NCBI GenBank assembly: GCA_031459655.1
Contig: JAVKID010000039.1
Location: forward strand, 1 to 27,408
Source: Fervidifonticultor_A octavus_A
GTDB taxonomy: Bacteria; Sysuimicrobiota; Sysuimicrobiia; Sysuimicrobiales; Humicultoraceae
Reading direction: 5' to 3'
Length of the DNA: 27,408 nt
Below the pieces are notes generated by a model that was not told the origin of the DNA, ran no database searches, and worked only from the letters and a program-made list of their open reading frames with translations. The translations under genes were made by a program, and so were the position numbers. Below, in pieces: positions 1 through 7,978 of this stretch (within the stretch, counting starts at the first letter, position 1; the number at the start of each line of letters is the position of its first letter).

Positions 1-250
1 CGAGCACACCCCGCCGGACCGCCCGGCCCTTGCCCCGGTTCACCGGGGCCTCGACCAGCGCCACCGGCAGCCCCTCGCGGACCAGGCCGGCGACGACCTC
101 CCGCGTCGGGTCGGTGCTCCCGTCGTCGGAGACGATGACCTCGTGCGAGAGGTCGCGCCGGTCCAGGTGCGCCAGCACCGCCCGCACCGAAGCCCCGATG
201 CGGTCGGCTTCGTTGAACGTAGGGATGACGACGGAGAGGTCAGGGTGCAT
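1..250 (-). CDS. Family 2 glycosyltransferase, N-terminal part (runs off the window)
   Basis: The minus strand encodes 83 residues from an ATG at 248-250, still open at the window edge. The protein opens with LSVVIPTFNEADRIG, the first strand and nucleotide-binding loop of a GT-A fold family 2 glycosyltransferase. It continues with EVIVSDDGSTDPT, where the DDGS motif contacts the sugar nucleotide, and later NRGKGRAVRRGVL, typical of dolichyl/polyprenyl-phosphate glucose or mannose synthases. Such enzymes move a sugar from a nucleotide donor to a lipid phosphate on the cytoplasmic face of the membrane. The conserved block begins five residues after the start, so this start is secure. It is divergent from the neighbouring membrane protein, only 12 bp apart if that gene starts at 263. 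The acceptor cannot be judged because the C-terminus is missing. Confidence 0.85.
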   Translation of the reverse strand, partial: MHPDLSVVIPTFNEADRIGASVRAVLAHLDRRDLSHEVIVSDDGSTDPTREVVAGLVREGLPVALVEAPVNRGKGRAVRRGVL

Positions 251-262
251 CCTGGTGACCTG

Positions 263-1462
263 ATGCCCAACTGGACGGGCGGCCAGACCACGCCCTCGGT
301 GGCGGACGGGATGAGACGCCGGCTCGGCGAGCCGCTGCTCGTCTTCGCCGTGGTCCTGGCCGTCTACCTGGCGGTGACGCCCCGCACGAACGCGGCCTAC
401 CGCCACTTCGTGTACATGGCCCAGGCCTTCCTCGACGGCCGCACCGACCTCCGCGACCTGCCGGCCCACTACCACGATGTCATCCGCATCGGCGACCGCG
501 TCTACGCCCCGTTTCCGCCAGTGCCGGCCGTCATCCTGCTACCCGTGGTGGCCGTCTGGGGCGAGCGGACTGACCAGGGCCGCGTCGGGCAGATCCTGGC
601 GGCGGCAGCGGTCGCGGTCTTCGTCGCCGGCCTGCGCCGCCTGGGCTTCGCCTCCCCGGTGCGCTGGTTCGTCGGGGCGGCGCTCGCCTTTGGGAGCGTG
701 CTGTGGCCCGCTGCCGCCATCGGCACCACGTGGTTCTTCGCCCAGGAGGTCGTGGTCCTCTGCGCCGCGCTGCTGGTTTGGGAACTGGCCGGAGGGGCCC
801 GCCCGCTGGCACTGGGCGCCCTGAGCGTCGCGGCCTGGCTCACCCGCCTCTCAATGCTGCCCGCCGTCCCGGTGCTGGCCGTCCTCGTCTGGCGGCGCCA
901 CCGGCGGGCCCGTCCGGTCCTGGCGTTCCTGGCTGCCAACGCCGTCGGGATCGTCATCTACCTGATCTACAACGACCTACGATTCGGTGACCCCTTCCAG
1001 TCCGGCTATCCGCTGCTGTCGATGGGGGCCCCCAACGCCGAGGCCGCGGCGCGCTGGGGCTTCTTCAACCTGCGTTTCGTGCCCGAGCACCTGTACGCGA
1101 TGCTCTTCCGGGCGCCTGAACTTGTCGACCGCCCGCCGTTCCTCAAGCCCTCCCCGTGGGGGATGTCCCTGATCTTCACCAGCCCGGTGATCCTGCGGCT
1201 GCTCTTCCCCCAGGGGGATCGGCGGACCTGGTGGCCCTGGGCGGCGCTGGTCGCCAGCCTGGCGATCCCGATGCTCCCTTACTTCTCGGTGGGGTGGGTG
1301 CAGTTCGGGTACCGCTACAGTCTGGACTGGTGGGCCTTCCTGCTGGTCATGCTGGCGTTTGCCCTGGGCCCGGCTCCGCGGACGGTGGACCTGGCGCTCC
1401 TGGCCGCCGGCATCGGCATGAATGCGCTTGGCACCTACTGGGTGCGCGAACTGGGATGGTGA
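263..1462 (+). CDS. Polytopic membrane protein, GT-C (family 39-like) glycosyltransferase candidate
   Basis: The predicted protein has 399 residues with about 8-10 hydrophobic segments and short charged loops, so it is an integral inner-membrane protein. After the first membrane segment comes a loop with FVYMAQAFLDGRTDL. Near the middle is a YNDLRFGDPFQSGY motif. Both resemble GT-C fold proteins that use polyprenyl-phosphate sugars on the outer membrane face, although I see no clear catalytic Asp pair. The adjacent divergent family 2 enzyme could supply the lipid-linked sugar. The ATG at 263 has GGTGA five bases upstream. An ATG at 311 is an alternative that would leave 60 bp for divergent promoters. 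The membrane-protein call is firm; the enzymatic role is an inference from general resemblance. Confidence 0.7.
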   Translation: MPNWTGGQTTPSVADGMRRRLGEPLLVFAVVLAVYLAVTPRTNAAYRHFVYMAQAFLDGRTDLRDLPAHYHDVIRIGDRVYAPFPPVPAVILLPVVAVWGERTDQGRVGQILAAAAVAVFVAGLRRLGFASPVRWFVGAALAFGSVLWPAAAIGTTWFFAQEVVVLCAALLVWELAGGARPLALGALSVAAWLTRLSMLPAVPVLAVLVWRRHRRARPVLAFLAANAVGIVIYLIYNDLRFGDPFQSGYPLLSMGAPNAEAAARWGFFNLRFVPEHLYAMLFRAPELVDRPPFLKPSPWGMSLIFTSPVILRLLFPQGDRRTWWPWAALVASLAIPMLPYFSVGWVQFGYRYSLDWWAFLLVMLAFALGPAPRTVDLALLAAGIGMNALGTYWVRELGW

Positions 1463-1464
1463 AC

Positions 1465-1500
1465 CGCCGCCGGTCTACCCCGGCGCGCCGCCGGTCTACC
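1465..1500. repeat. 15-bp direct repeat pair, 21-bp period
   Basis: The 15-base sequence CGCCGCCGGTCTACC occurs at 1465-1479 and again at 1486-1500, just after the stop codon of the membrane protein. The repeats are identical and two helical turns apart. They may be a protein-binding site ahead of the methyltransferase gene or a chance duplication in G+C-rich DNA. Confidence 0.5.
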
Positions 1501-1557
1501 GCCGCGTGCGCTCGGGCACATGTCTCTTAAGAAAGAGTGCGACCGCGGAGCGTGGCG

Positions 1558-2289
1558 ATGGAGACCGGGGTCTGTGACCTCGTGGCCCAGGATGCCGTGA
1601 GCGGGCCGTCCTTCGACGAGACGACCTTCGACGAGGACTACTTCACGAAGGTCTCCAACTACCAGGGCCGCTACGAGTTCTACAATCCGCCGCGCAAGAT
1701 CGCCGCCTACCTCCGCGAGATCCGCCGCACCCGGCCCTCCGGCTCGCTGCTGGACGTGGGGTGCGCCTTCGGACGCTTCCTGGAGGAGGCGCGACGGTAC
1801 TACGCCTGCGAGGGCCTGGACATCTCGGGCTACGCGCTCCGCCTGGCCCGCCGGCGCCTGCCGGACGTGCCGCTGCACCACCAGGCCATCCAGACCTTCC
1901 GGCCCGGCCGGACCTACGATGTGGTGACAGGGTTCGATGTCTTAGAGCACATCCCGGATCTGGACGCCGCGCTGGCGGCCCTGCGCGGCCTGCTGGCGCC
2001 CGGCGGGATCCTGGTCCTGGCGTTGCCGGTCTACGATACGCTGCCCGGCAGGCTCTTCGGGCTGATCGACCGCGACCCCACCCACGTGCACCGGCTGGGC
2101 CGGCGCCAGTGGCTGCGCCGGTTGCAGGATGCGGGGCTGGTGCCGATAGTCTACAAGGGGATCCTGCGGGCGCCGCTGCCGGGGTACTTCGTCCACGTCG
2201 TCAGCCCGCTGTTCTGGGTCTGCTCCCAGGCGATCCTGCTGATCTGTGTGCGGGCTGAGGATGCGGGCCGCCCGGCGGGGGGCGTCTAA
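1558..2289 (+). CDS. Class I SAM-dependent methyltransferase
   Basis: The protein has 243 residues. LLDVGCAFGRF (residues 64-74) is the glycine-rich SAM-binding loop. DIS (88-90) supplies the acidic residue for the SAM ribose, and FDVLEHIP (126-133) is the motif after strand 4 in UbiE/Methyltransf_11-type enzymes. A PGGILVLALP strand (148-157) completes the fold. The HRLGRRQWLRRLQDAGL segment (178-194) matches the C-terminal part of methyltransferases found in sugar and cell-surface clusters. The ATG at 1558 is preferred over the GTG at 1537 because GGAG at 1547-1550 sits seven bases upstream. Its substrate cannot be told from the sequence. Next to two glycosyltransferase-like genes, a surface glycan or lipid is a reasonable guess. 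Confidence 0.85.
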   Translation: METGVCDLVAQDAVSGPSFDETTFDEDYFTKVSNYQGRYEFYNPPRKIAAYLREIRRTRPSGSLLDVGCAFGRFLEEARRYYACEGLDISGYALRLARRRLPDVPLHHQAIQTFRPGRTYDVVTGFDVLEHIPDLDAALAALRGLLAPGGILVLALPVYDTLPGRLFGLIDRDPTHVHRLGRRQWLRRLQDAGLVPIVYKGILRAPLPGYFVHVVSPLFWVCSQAILLICVRAEDAGRPAGGV

Positions 2290-2377
2290 CACGGCCCCCA
2301 CCTTGGGCACTATCTTGTGTAAGGACACTCGACAACCGCGTCACCGCCTCCGGCCCGGTTGCAGAGCGGGGAGGGCT

Positions 2378-2878
2378 ATGTCCCGTCGTTCGCGTGGGTT
2401 TACCCTCGTCGAGGTGATCGTGGCCCTGACGATCCTGGCCATGTCCATTCTGCTGGTGACCCGCGCCTTCCTGATCCTGCTCCAGGTCACCAACCAGGGC
2501 GGGAACGTGACGGTCGCCAGTTCGCTGGCGGTCCGGGTGCTGGAGCAGGTGCGGGCGGGTCCGGAGTCGCAGACGACGTCGGCGGGGTGGATCACCCAGT
2601 TCGACGCGGTGGCCAACCAGGGGCCCACGGCCTTTGGGCCGCCGTTCAGCAACTACGAGTACCAGGTCATCGTCAATCAGGTGGACCTGAGCAACCCCAG
2701 TCTCCCGCAGGAGATCGTGTATCCGTGCTGGCTCACCGCCAACCCGCCGGCTGGCTGCTCGCCGGGGCCCGATCACTCCGACACGATCAAGTGGGTCACG
2801 GTGCGGGTCTCGTTCCGCGGGCAGCAACTGGCGCAGGTGAGTTCGGCGCTGATCCGGGAGATGTACCGGCGGCCCTAG
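2378..2878 (+). CDS. Minor pseudopilin, PilV/GspI-like
   Basis: This 166-residue protein begins with a short basic leader, MSRRSRG, followed by FTLVEVIVALTILAMSILL. This is a canonical type III (class IV pilin) signal: prepilin peptidase would cut after Gly7, leaving Phe+1 and the conserved Glu+5 (Glu12). The hydrophobic stretch forms the N-terminal helix packed in the pilus core. The VIVALTILAMSILLV run resembles the PilV/GspI class. Two cysteines in the C-terminal domain (PCWLTANPPAGC) could form a disulphide. The ATG at 2378 has a GGGGAGGG ribosome site two bases upstream. It is the first of four consecutive pseudopilin-like genes, which probably prime pilus assembly or decorate the tip. 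The exact minor pilin class is tentative. Confidence 0.85.
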   Translation: MSRRSRGFTLVEVIVALTILAMSILLVTRAFLILLQVTNQGGNVTVASSLAVRVLEQVRAGPESQTTSAGWITQFDAVANQGPTAFGPPFSNYEYQVIVNQVDLSNPSLPQEIVYPCWLTANPPAGCSPGPDHSDTIKWVTVRVSFRGQQLAQVSSALIREMYRRP

Positions 2879-2887
2879 GGGAGCGGG

Positions 2888-4069
2888 ATGCGCCTGCGGC
2901 CGAGGATGCTGTGGCTCGCGCGACGCCTCCTGGGGGCGGACCCACAGGGGCTGTCGCTGCTGGAGATCGCGGTCGCGCTGGGGATCCTGGTCATCGCCCT
3001 GGTGGCACTGTACGGGTTGGTGAGCAACGCGGTGCGATCGTTTGGCGTGAGCGAAGACTTCCTCGACGTGCAGCAGAATGCGCGCCTGGCCCTCGACCGG
3101 TTCGCCGAGGAGGCGCGGTGGGCCATTCGCGTCACCGACCCGGGCACGTTCAACGGCCGGTCGCCCAGCGGCGGCGGGCCGCCCTGCCCCGGTCGGGCGA
3201 CGGTGTGCCGGGACCGGATCTACCTGGAGATCCCGCGGAGCAACCCGATCATCCCCGACTGCTCCTACATGGTCCGCTACGACCTAGACCTAACGGGATC
3301 CACCCTGATCCGGCAGGTCAAACCCGACCCCGCCGACCCGAACTACGGGGTCGGGAACTGCCAGCCTTCCGGCGTGGATCGGCTCGCGGACTACATCGAC
3401 ACCGGCGGCAGCGGCCTGGTGTTCAACTACTGCGACGGCGCCACGCCGCCCACGTGCACGCCACCCTACACGGCGGTGCCGGCTGCCAGCGTGGTGCGGG
3501 TCAGGATGGAGATCACCGTGACGAAGAGCGGCCCGCGCGGCACGCAGTCGCGGACGCTGGGCACCGACGTCTTTCTGCGCAACGTCGGCAGCGTCTCTAC
3601 CCCGACAGGGCCCAGCCCGACGCCGACCTCGCCCCCCCGGGCGACCTCGACCCGCCAGTTCCAGACCGAGACGCCGACGCCCACGCTGACGGCCACGCCG
3701 ACGCGTACCGCCACGCCGACGGCCACCCGCACGCCCACGGTAACGCCGACCCGCACGCCCACGGCGACCGCGACCGGGCCGACCCCGACGGCGACCCGGA
3801 CGGCGACCCGGACCCCGACGGCGACCGCGACCGGGCCGACTCCGACGGCGACCCGGACGGCGACCCGGACCCCGACGCGGACCCCGACGGCGACCGCGAC
3901 CGGGCCGACCCCGACGGCGACCCGGACGGCGACCCGGACCCCGACGGCGACCCGGACGCCGACGCGGACCCCGACGGTCACGCCGACACCGACCCGAACG
4001 CCGACGCGGACCCCGACGGTCACGCCGACACCGACTCGGACGCCGACACCGACGCCGGAGCCGTTCTAG
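2888..4069 (+). CDS. Minor pseudopilin, PilW-like, with long Thr/Pro repeat tail
   Basis: The protein has 393 residues. The leader ends at DPQG21, followed by LSLLEIAVALGILVIALVAL, so processing after Gly21 leaves Glu+5 (Glu26). Residues 45-235 form a globular domain with several Cys residues (100, 107, 125, 158, 182, 190) and match the general layout of PilW/GspJ-type pseudopilins. From about residue 238 to the end (393) the chain is almost only Thr, Pro, Arg and Ala in TPTRTPT and TATGPTPTATRT units. This tail should be extended and unstructured, and every second residue is a hydroxyl that could be O-glycosylated. Such a tail is not part of known PilW proteins as I recall them. It starts nine bases after the PilV-like gene, in the same operon. 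Confidence 0.85.
   Translation: MRLRPRMLWLARRLLGADPQGLSLLEIAVALGILVIALVALYGLVSNAVRSFGVSEDFLDVQQNARLALDRFAEEARWAIRVTDPGTFNGRSPSGGGPPCPGRATVCRDRIYLEIPRSNPIIPDCSYMVRYDLDLTGSTLIRQVKPDPADPNYGVGNCQPSGVDRLADYIDTGGSGLVFNYCDGATPPTCTPPYTAVPAASVVRVRMEITVTKSGPRGTQSRTLGTDVFLRNVGSVSTPTGPSPTPTSPPRATSTRQFQTETPTPTLTATPTRTATPTATRTPTVTPTRTPTATATGPTPTATRTATRTPTATATGPTPTATRTATRTPTRTPTATATGPTPTATRTATRTPTATRTPTRTPTVTPTPTRTPTRTPTVTPTPTRTPTPTPEPF
3599..4066 (+). repeat. Coding tandem repeats (Thr/Pro tail), about 57-bp unit
   Basis: The 3' part of the PilW-like gene is low complexity. A unit beginning CGACCGCGACCGGGCCGAC starts at 3765, 3822 and 3891. The spacings are 57 and 69 bp, the second copy carrying a 12-bp (four-codon) insertion. 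Downstream, a shorter unit encoding TPTRTPTVTPTPTR occurs twice. All period lengths are multiples of three, so copy-number change would alter tail length without a frameshift. Confidence 0.9.
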
Positions 4070-4122
4070 GTGGGGGTGTGGAGCGTCATGCGTGAACGAC
4101 TGAGGATGGTGAGGTGAGCGAC

Positions 4123-6255
4123 ATGCATCGCATTGTCCACGCCGAGCGGGGGGTCGCGCTCATTGCGGTCATCCTCGCGATCTTCATCCTCACGGTCATG
4201 GTGGCCGCCCTGGGCATCGCCACGATGGGCGAGACCACGCTGTCGGCCGACCAGTTGCGCGGGCAGCAGGCGCTGGCCGTGGCCGAGGCGGGCGCCTACC
4301 GGGCTCTGGCTGAACTGCGCCGGCGCCTCTCGGTGGATCTCGACCAGCAGATCCGGCAACCCTCCGTGAACGAGGCCGACGTCCGGAACATGTGCCAGGT
4401 GGCCTTCGACGCCGGGCTGGGCCGCCAGCGCGAGCCGGTGGAAATCCTGACGAACTACGCGTGGCCGGCCTCCCTGGGGGCCAGCGACTGGGTGCTGACC
4501 GCCCCGGCGGTCGCAGGCCAGGGGTACACGGCCACCCTGCTGATCGGCGGGCCCGATCCCGGCAACCCGGCCACCATCCGGTGGATTCAGATGACCGACC
4601 CGAGCCCGGCCGATCCCCGCTGGGCGGGCATCGGCGAATACTACGCGATCGTCCACGTGCGCTGGTCGGGGCGCGCGTCCACCTGCCAGTACGGAGCGAA
4701 CATCCCCGAGCAGGAGGTCATGTGGTACGACTACGCCGTCACCGCGGTGGGCCGGACGCGCAACGCCACCCGCACCGTCTGCCTGCGCAGCCCGTTTGCC
4801 GCGCGGTGCCCGGACTGGGACTGGACCTGGCCCTACGACACCTGGACCAACTGGTCCGGGAGCCACGTGCTCACCGGCGGCTCCTACCCCGGCTGGCCCA
4901 TCCTGATCGAGAAGGCGTCCTACTCCCAGTGGGCCCTGATGCTGCTGGACGTGGGCAGCGTCTGGCTCTTCACCGGCACCACGATCAACGGGCCCGTGCA
5001 CGCCAACAACCGAATCCGCATCGCCGGCAACCCGGTGCTTAACGACGTCGTCACGCAGGTCAACTCCGATATGGCGTTCTATAACTGTGGGGCCTTCAAC
5101 ACCATCCCGATCCCTACCTCGAACTGGAACACCGTGCTGGAGAACCCGGGCTGCGATGACCCCTACTTCGGCAGCACCGTAACGGGCGGCGCGACCAGCG
5201 TCCCGCTGCCGACCAACGCGAACCCGTCGCGCACGTCCATCGGCCTCTCGGCCTCGGGCCCCAACGCCACCGATACCGAGGTGGCCGACCGCACGACGGA
5301 TCTGCCCGACGGGCTAGCGCCCATCCCCGACGGCATCTACATCATGGACCAGTGCGGCACGCCCGCCTGCGGCGGTGTGTACATCAAGGGCGACGTGACG
5401 CAGATGCAGCTCTCCAGCGAGAACGGCAAGCAGGTGATCAAGGTCACGGTGCCCACCGACCCCAACCCCCAGCGCCGGAACATGAAGATCATCATCGACC
5501 CGGCCACTAGAGCCGTGACCACCTGCTGGAACGTCACCGGCCCAGACCCGGGGAACGGGGACTGCGCCGGGTGGCAGTCCACGCGCAGCTACGGGCCGAG
5601 TATCTTCAACGGCATCGTGTACGTCCGGGGGTCCATCAGGTCGGCTCCGCCGAGCGCCACCGCCTGCGCCTCGTGCGGTTTGTACGGGATGGTGAACCAG
5701 AACACGCGTCTGACGATCGCCGCCGAGGGCGAGATCCGGATCACCGACCACCTGGTCTACGAGGCGCCGCCGGCCGGCCCCGGGCACAACCCGACCAACG
5801 TGCTGGGGCTCTATGCCGTGAACTCCGCGGGCGCGTCGCCCAGCGCCTGCCCGTGCCCGCCGGGCACTGACTCTTACCCGGGCTATGTCACGATCGACGG
5901 GCGATTCACCCCCGATACCCTCTACATCGACGCGGCGGTCCTCTCCCCGACCGGGCAGTTCTGGGTCAGGGGGTGGGACACCATCACCCCGCCCCGCGGT
6001 CCGGTGAAGCACCTGGGCGGGACGGTCCAGGGTCGGTTCGGCCCCTTCGGGGGCTTCGACCCCACGACCCGGACTCACCAGACGGGGTACGCCCGCCAGA
6101 TGACCTACGACTGGCGGCTGCGGTCCAATGTGGCGCCGCCGTTCTTCCCGCTGACCGAGATCTACACGGCTGTGCGGAACCTGACGTCGCCGTTGTTCCT
6201 CAACGGCGACGCCCTCTACGATCGTCCCCAGTGGGAGGAGATGGTCGGGCTGTGA
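4123..6255 (+). CDS. Large PilX-like pilus protein with DUF4900-type region
   Basis: The 710-residue protein has a short N-terminus, then ERGVALIAVILAIFILTVMV, a PilX_N-like hydrophobic helix. Residue +5 after Gly10 is Ala, not Glu, as in other PilX_N proteins. The segment LRGQQALAVAEAGAYRAL follows, typical of this family. TTINGPVHANNRIRIAGNP (about 286-305) matches the 'GPVHSNG' feature of DUF4900 proteins. The rest is a long Cys-containing, Gly/Pro/Asn-rich extracellular domain of unknown fold. Known PilX proteins are near 200 residues, so this one carries a very large extra domain, perhaps for tip adhesion. The ATG at 4123 is chosen because GAGGTGA lies five bases upstream. A GTG at 4114 would add three residues. 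Confidence 0.8.
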   Translation: MHRIVHAERGVALIAVILAIFILTVMVAALGIATMGETTLSADQLRGQQALAVAEAGAYRALAELRRRLSVDLDQQIRQPSVNEADVRNMCQVAFDAGLGRQREPVEILTNYAWPASLGASDWVLTAPAVAGQGYTATLLIGGPDPGNPATIRWIQMTDPSPADPRWAGIGEYYAIVHVRWSGRASTCQYGANIPEQEVMWYDYAVTAVGRTRNATRTVCLRSPFAARCPDWDWTWPYDTWTNWSGSHVLTGGSYPGWPILIEKASYSQWALMLLDVGSVWLFTGTTINGPVHANNRIRIAGNPVLNDVVTQVNSDMAFYNCGAFNTIPIPTSNWNTVLENPGCDDPYFGSTVTGGATSVPLPTNANPSRTSIGLSASGPNATDTEVADRTTDLPDGLAPIPDGIYIMDQCGTPACGGVYIKGDVTQMQLSSENGKQVIKVTVPTDPNPQRRNMKIIIDPATRAVTTCWNVTGPDPGNGDCAGWQSTRSYGPSIFNGIVYVRGSIRSAPPSATACASCGLYGMVNQNTRLTIAAEGEIRITDHLVYEAPPAGPGHNPTNVLGLYAVNSAGASPSACPCPPGTDSYPGYVTIDGRFTPDTLYIDAAVLSPTGQFWVRGWDTITPPRGPVKHLGGTVQGRFGPFGGFDPTTRTHQTGYARQMTYDWRLRSNVAPPFFPLTEIYTAVRNLTSPLFLNGDALYDRPQWEEMVGL

Positions 6256-6782
6256 TCGGTCGCATCCGGGCATCGGGCGAGGGCGGCCTCTCGCTGGTGG
6301 AACTGGTCGTGGTGCTGTCCATCGGCGGCCTGCTGCTGGCCCTGGCGTTCAGCGGGCAGGGGTTGCTGGCCAACCGGCGGCTTGTGGGGGCCGCCCGCAA
6401 CCTGGCCAGCGACGTCCGGATGCTGGAGCAGCGCTCGCGGGCCGAGCGGACCTGCTATCGGATTGCATTCGATCCATCCAACGAGACGTACAATATCGAC
6501 AAGTACGTGGGGGCCGTGACCCGGGCGCCGGCCGGCGGGGGGAACCAGTGCACCGACGCCGCGGCCTGGCAGACGGCCGTCGTCAAGGACGACCCCGCCG
6601 ACACGGTCTCGCGCCGGATGCCGCGGGGGGTGGAGATCATCGCCACCACGTTTTCCCAGGACACCCTGGTGTTCAGTCCCACCGGAAACCCCAACGCAGG
6701 CCGCGCGACGCTGCAGACGCCGAGCGGGCAGTGGAGGCAGGTGGAAGTCGAGGTCACCGGGCGGGTGCGCATCCTGCCCTGA
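6252..6782 (+). CDS. Minor pseudopilin, GspH/FimT-like
   Basis: This 176-residue protein starts at a GTG overlapping the TGA of the PilX-like gene (GTGA), so translation is probably coupled. The leader ends GEGG12, followed by LSLVELVVVLSIGGLLLALA. This is a prepilin peptidase site with Glu+5 (Glu17) and a core helix. RNLASDVRMLEQRSRAERT follows, like the helix seen in GspH/FimT proteins. The C-terminal half has beta-rich features, including LVFSPTGNPNAGRATL, close to the 'F.p.G.......i.l' pattern of GspH domains. It completes the block of four pseudopilin-like proteins before pilM. The family is confident; the precise role in initiation or DNA binding is not. Confidence 0.85.
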   Translation: MIGRIRASGEGGLSLVELVVVLSIGGLLLALAFSGQGLLANRRLVGAARNLASDVRMLEQRSRAERTCYRIAFDPSNETYNIDKYVGAVTRAPAGGGNQCTDAAAWQTAVVKDDPADTVSRRMPRGVEIIATTFSQDTLVFSPTGNPNAGRATLQTPSGQWRQVEVEVTGRVRILP

Positions 6783-6801
6783 GGACCGGGACGGCAGGGG
6801 T

Positions 6802-6831
6802 TTGGCGTCCCGGATGCGAAGAGCAGATAAA
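6802..6831 (+). promoter_or_regulatory. Candidate sigma-70-like promoter before pilM
   Basis: TTGGCG at 6802-6807 and GATAAA at 6826-6831 are separated by 18 bp in the 110-bp gap between the GspH-like gene and pilM. Each hexamer matches four of six consensus bases. It would let pilMNO be expressed apart from the pseudopilins. Sequence match only. Confidence 0.35.
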
Positions 6832-6892
6832 CGGGATATGCCGGGTCCCGTTGCGTCGACCGTGTGCACGTCGGGGGAGGTCGAGGAACGCG

Positions 6893-7978
6893 ATGGGCCT
6901 GTTCTCTTCAGCACCACAGGCGCTGGTCGGGATCGACATCGGCAGCGACTCGATCAAAGCCGTCGAACTGGCGGGATCCTACCGGAGCGGGTTCCGCCTG
7001 GTCCACATGGGCGTCGCCCCCAGTCCCCCGGTGGCGATGCGGGATGGCGTCCCCACGGCCCCTGAGGAACTCGGGAGCCACGTCCGGGCCCTGCTGGATC
7101 GGACGGGCATCAAGATGGACCGCGCCGTCATGGGGGTCGGCGGCCAGGCAGTGACGGTCCGGGAGATCCGGGTCCCGCCGATGACCAAGCAGGAACTCGC
7201 CGCGGCCGTGCGCTACGAGGCCGAGCGCTACCTGCCCTACAACATCAAGGAAGTCTACATGGACTTCCAGGTGCTCGGCGAGACCACCGAAGACGGCCGG
7301 CGGATGCTGGACGTCATCGTCGTCGCCGCCCGGCAGGACGTGGTCGACCAGATCATCGCCGTCGCCGAGGCGGCCAGGGTGCAGTTGCGGGTCCTGGACG
7401 TGGAGTCCTTTGCCCTGTTGCGGTCGGTCATCGCGGCTGCCGGCGACGGGCAGACCACGGCCATCGTGGACCTGGGTGCCGAGGCTTCCGACATCCTGAT
7501 CACCGAAGGCCAGCGCCTGCGCTTCACCCGCAACATCCCCATCGGAGGCGGGGTGCTGCTGGCGGCCATCCACGAGGCCATGGACGTGGACCTCGCCACC
7601 GCCAAGAGCCTGCTGGAGGAGAAGGGGGAGGTGCTGGAGGAAGGCGCCACCTCGCCCGACCACACCACGGAGCGCATCCACGACATCATCGCGCCGCACA
7701 TCGGCGACCTGGTCACCGAGATCCGACGCTCGCTGGACTACTACCAGACGCGCTCCCGGGCGGCCGTGGTGAACCAGATCCTGCTGGCCGGCGGCCTGGC
7801 GCGCCTGCGGAACCTGGACCGGACCATCGCGAGCGAACTGGGCATCGCCACCGCCGTCGCCTCACCGTTCGTCAACGTCAGGGTCAACCCTCAGGCCTTT
7901 CCCGCCGACCGCCTGGCAGCCGATTCGAGGATGGCAGTGGCTGTCGGCCTGGCCATGCGTGGAGGTGATGTCAGTTGA
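6893..7978 (+). CDS. pilM: Type IV pilus assembly ATPase-fold protein PilM
   Basis: The protein has 361 residues, the usual PilM length, with an actin/FtsA-like fold. VGIDIGSDSIKAVEL (residues 12-26) is the first phosphate-binding loop. AIVDLGAEASDILI is the second, and ILLAGGLARLRNL near residue 300 is the adenosine loop. The RYEAERYLPYNIKEVYMDF segment (about 106-124) is characteristic of PilM/competence ComA family proteins. PilM sits on the cytoplasmic face of the membrane and binds the N-terminal tail of PilN, linking the inner-membrane ring to the motors. The ATG at 6893 has GAGGAA upstream. The pilN start overlaps the stop by four bases, so the two are made together. Confidence 0.95.
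   Translation: MGLFSSAPQALVGIDIGSDSIKAVELAGSYRSGFRLVHMGVAPSPPVAMRDGVPTAPEELGSHVRALLDRTGIKMDRAVMGVGGQAVTVREIRVPPMTKQELAAAVRYEAERYLPYNIKEVYMDFQVLGETTEDGRRMLDVIVVAARQDVVDQIIAVAEAARVQLRVLDVESFALLRSVIAAAGDGQTTAIVDLGAEASDILITEGQRLRFTRNIPIGGGVLLAAIHEAMDVDLATAKSLLEEKGEVLEEGATSPDHTTERIHDIIAPHIGDLVTEIRRSLDYYQTRSRAAVVNQILLAGGLARLRNLDRTIASELGIATAVASPFVNVRVNPQAFPADRLAADSRMAVAVGLAMRGGDVS
7961..7969 (+). promoter_or_regulatory. Strong ribosome binding site for a TTG start (pilN)
   Basis: GGAGGTGAT at 7961-7969 matches nine bases of the anti-Shine-Dalgarno complement and lies five bases before the TTG at 7975. It lies inside the end of pilM and decides the unusual pilN start. Confidence 0.8.

Noticed and set aside
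40..291. Alternative minus-strand frame starting at 291
   Set aside because: Its product is Arg/Ser/Trp-rich without motifs. The frame starting at 250 gives a textbook glycosyltransferase N-terminus.
3466..4023. Minus-strand frame encoding Val/Gly/Arg repeats
   Set aside because: Reverse reading of the Thr/Pro repeat; no start context or similarity to any protein.
3599..4066. Tandem repeats considered as a CRISPR array or minisatellite outside genes
   Set aside because: Repeats are in frame, have no unique spacers of constant length, and encode a coherent Thr/Pro tail.
2359..4095. Open frame on the plus strand across the pseudopilin genes, ending in Asp/Pro/Ala repeats
   Set aside because: It is a frame-shifted reading of two recognised pseudopilin genes. 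The repeats with period three keep several frames open, so length is no evidence here.
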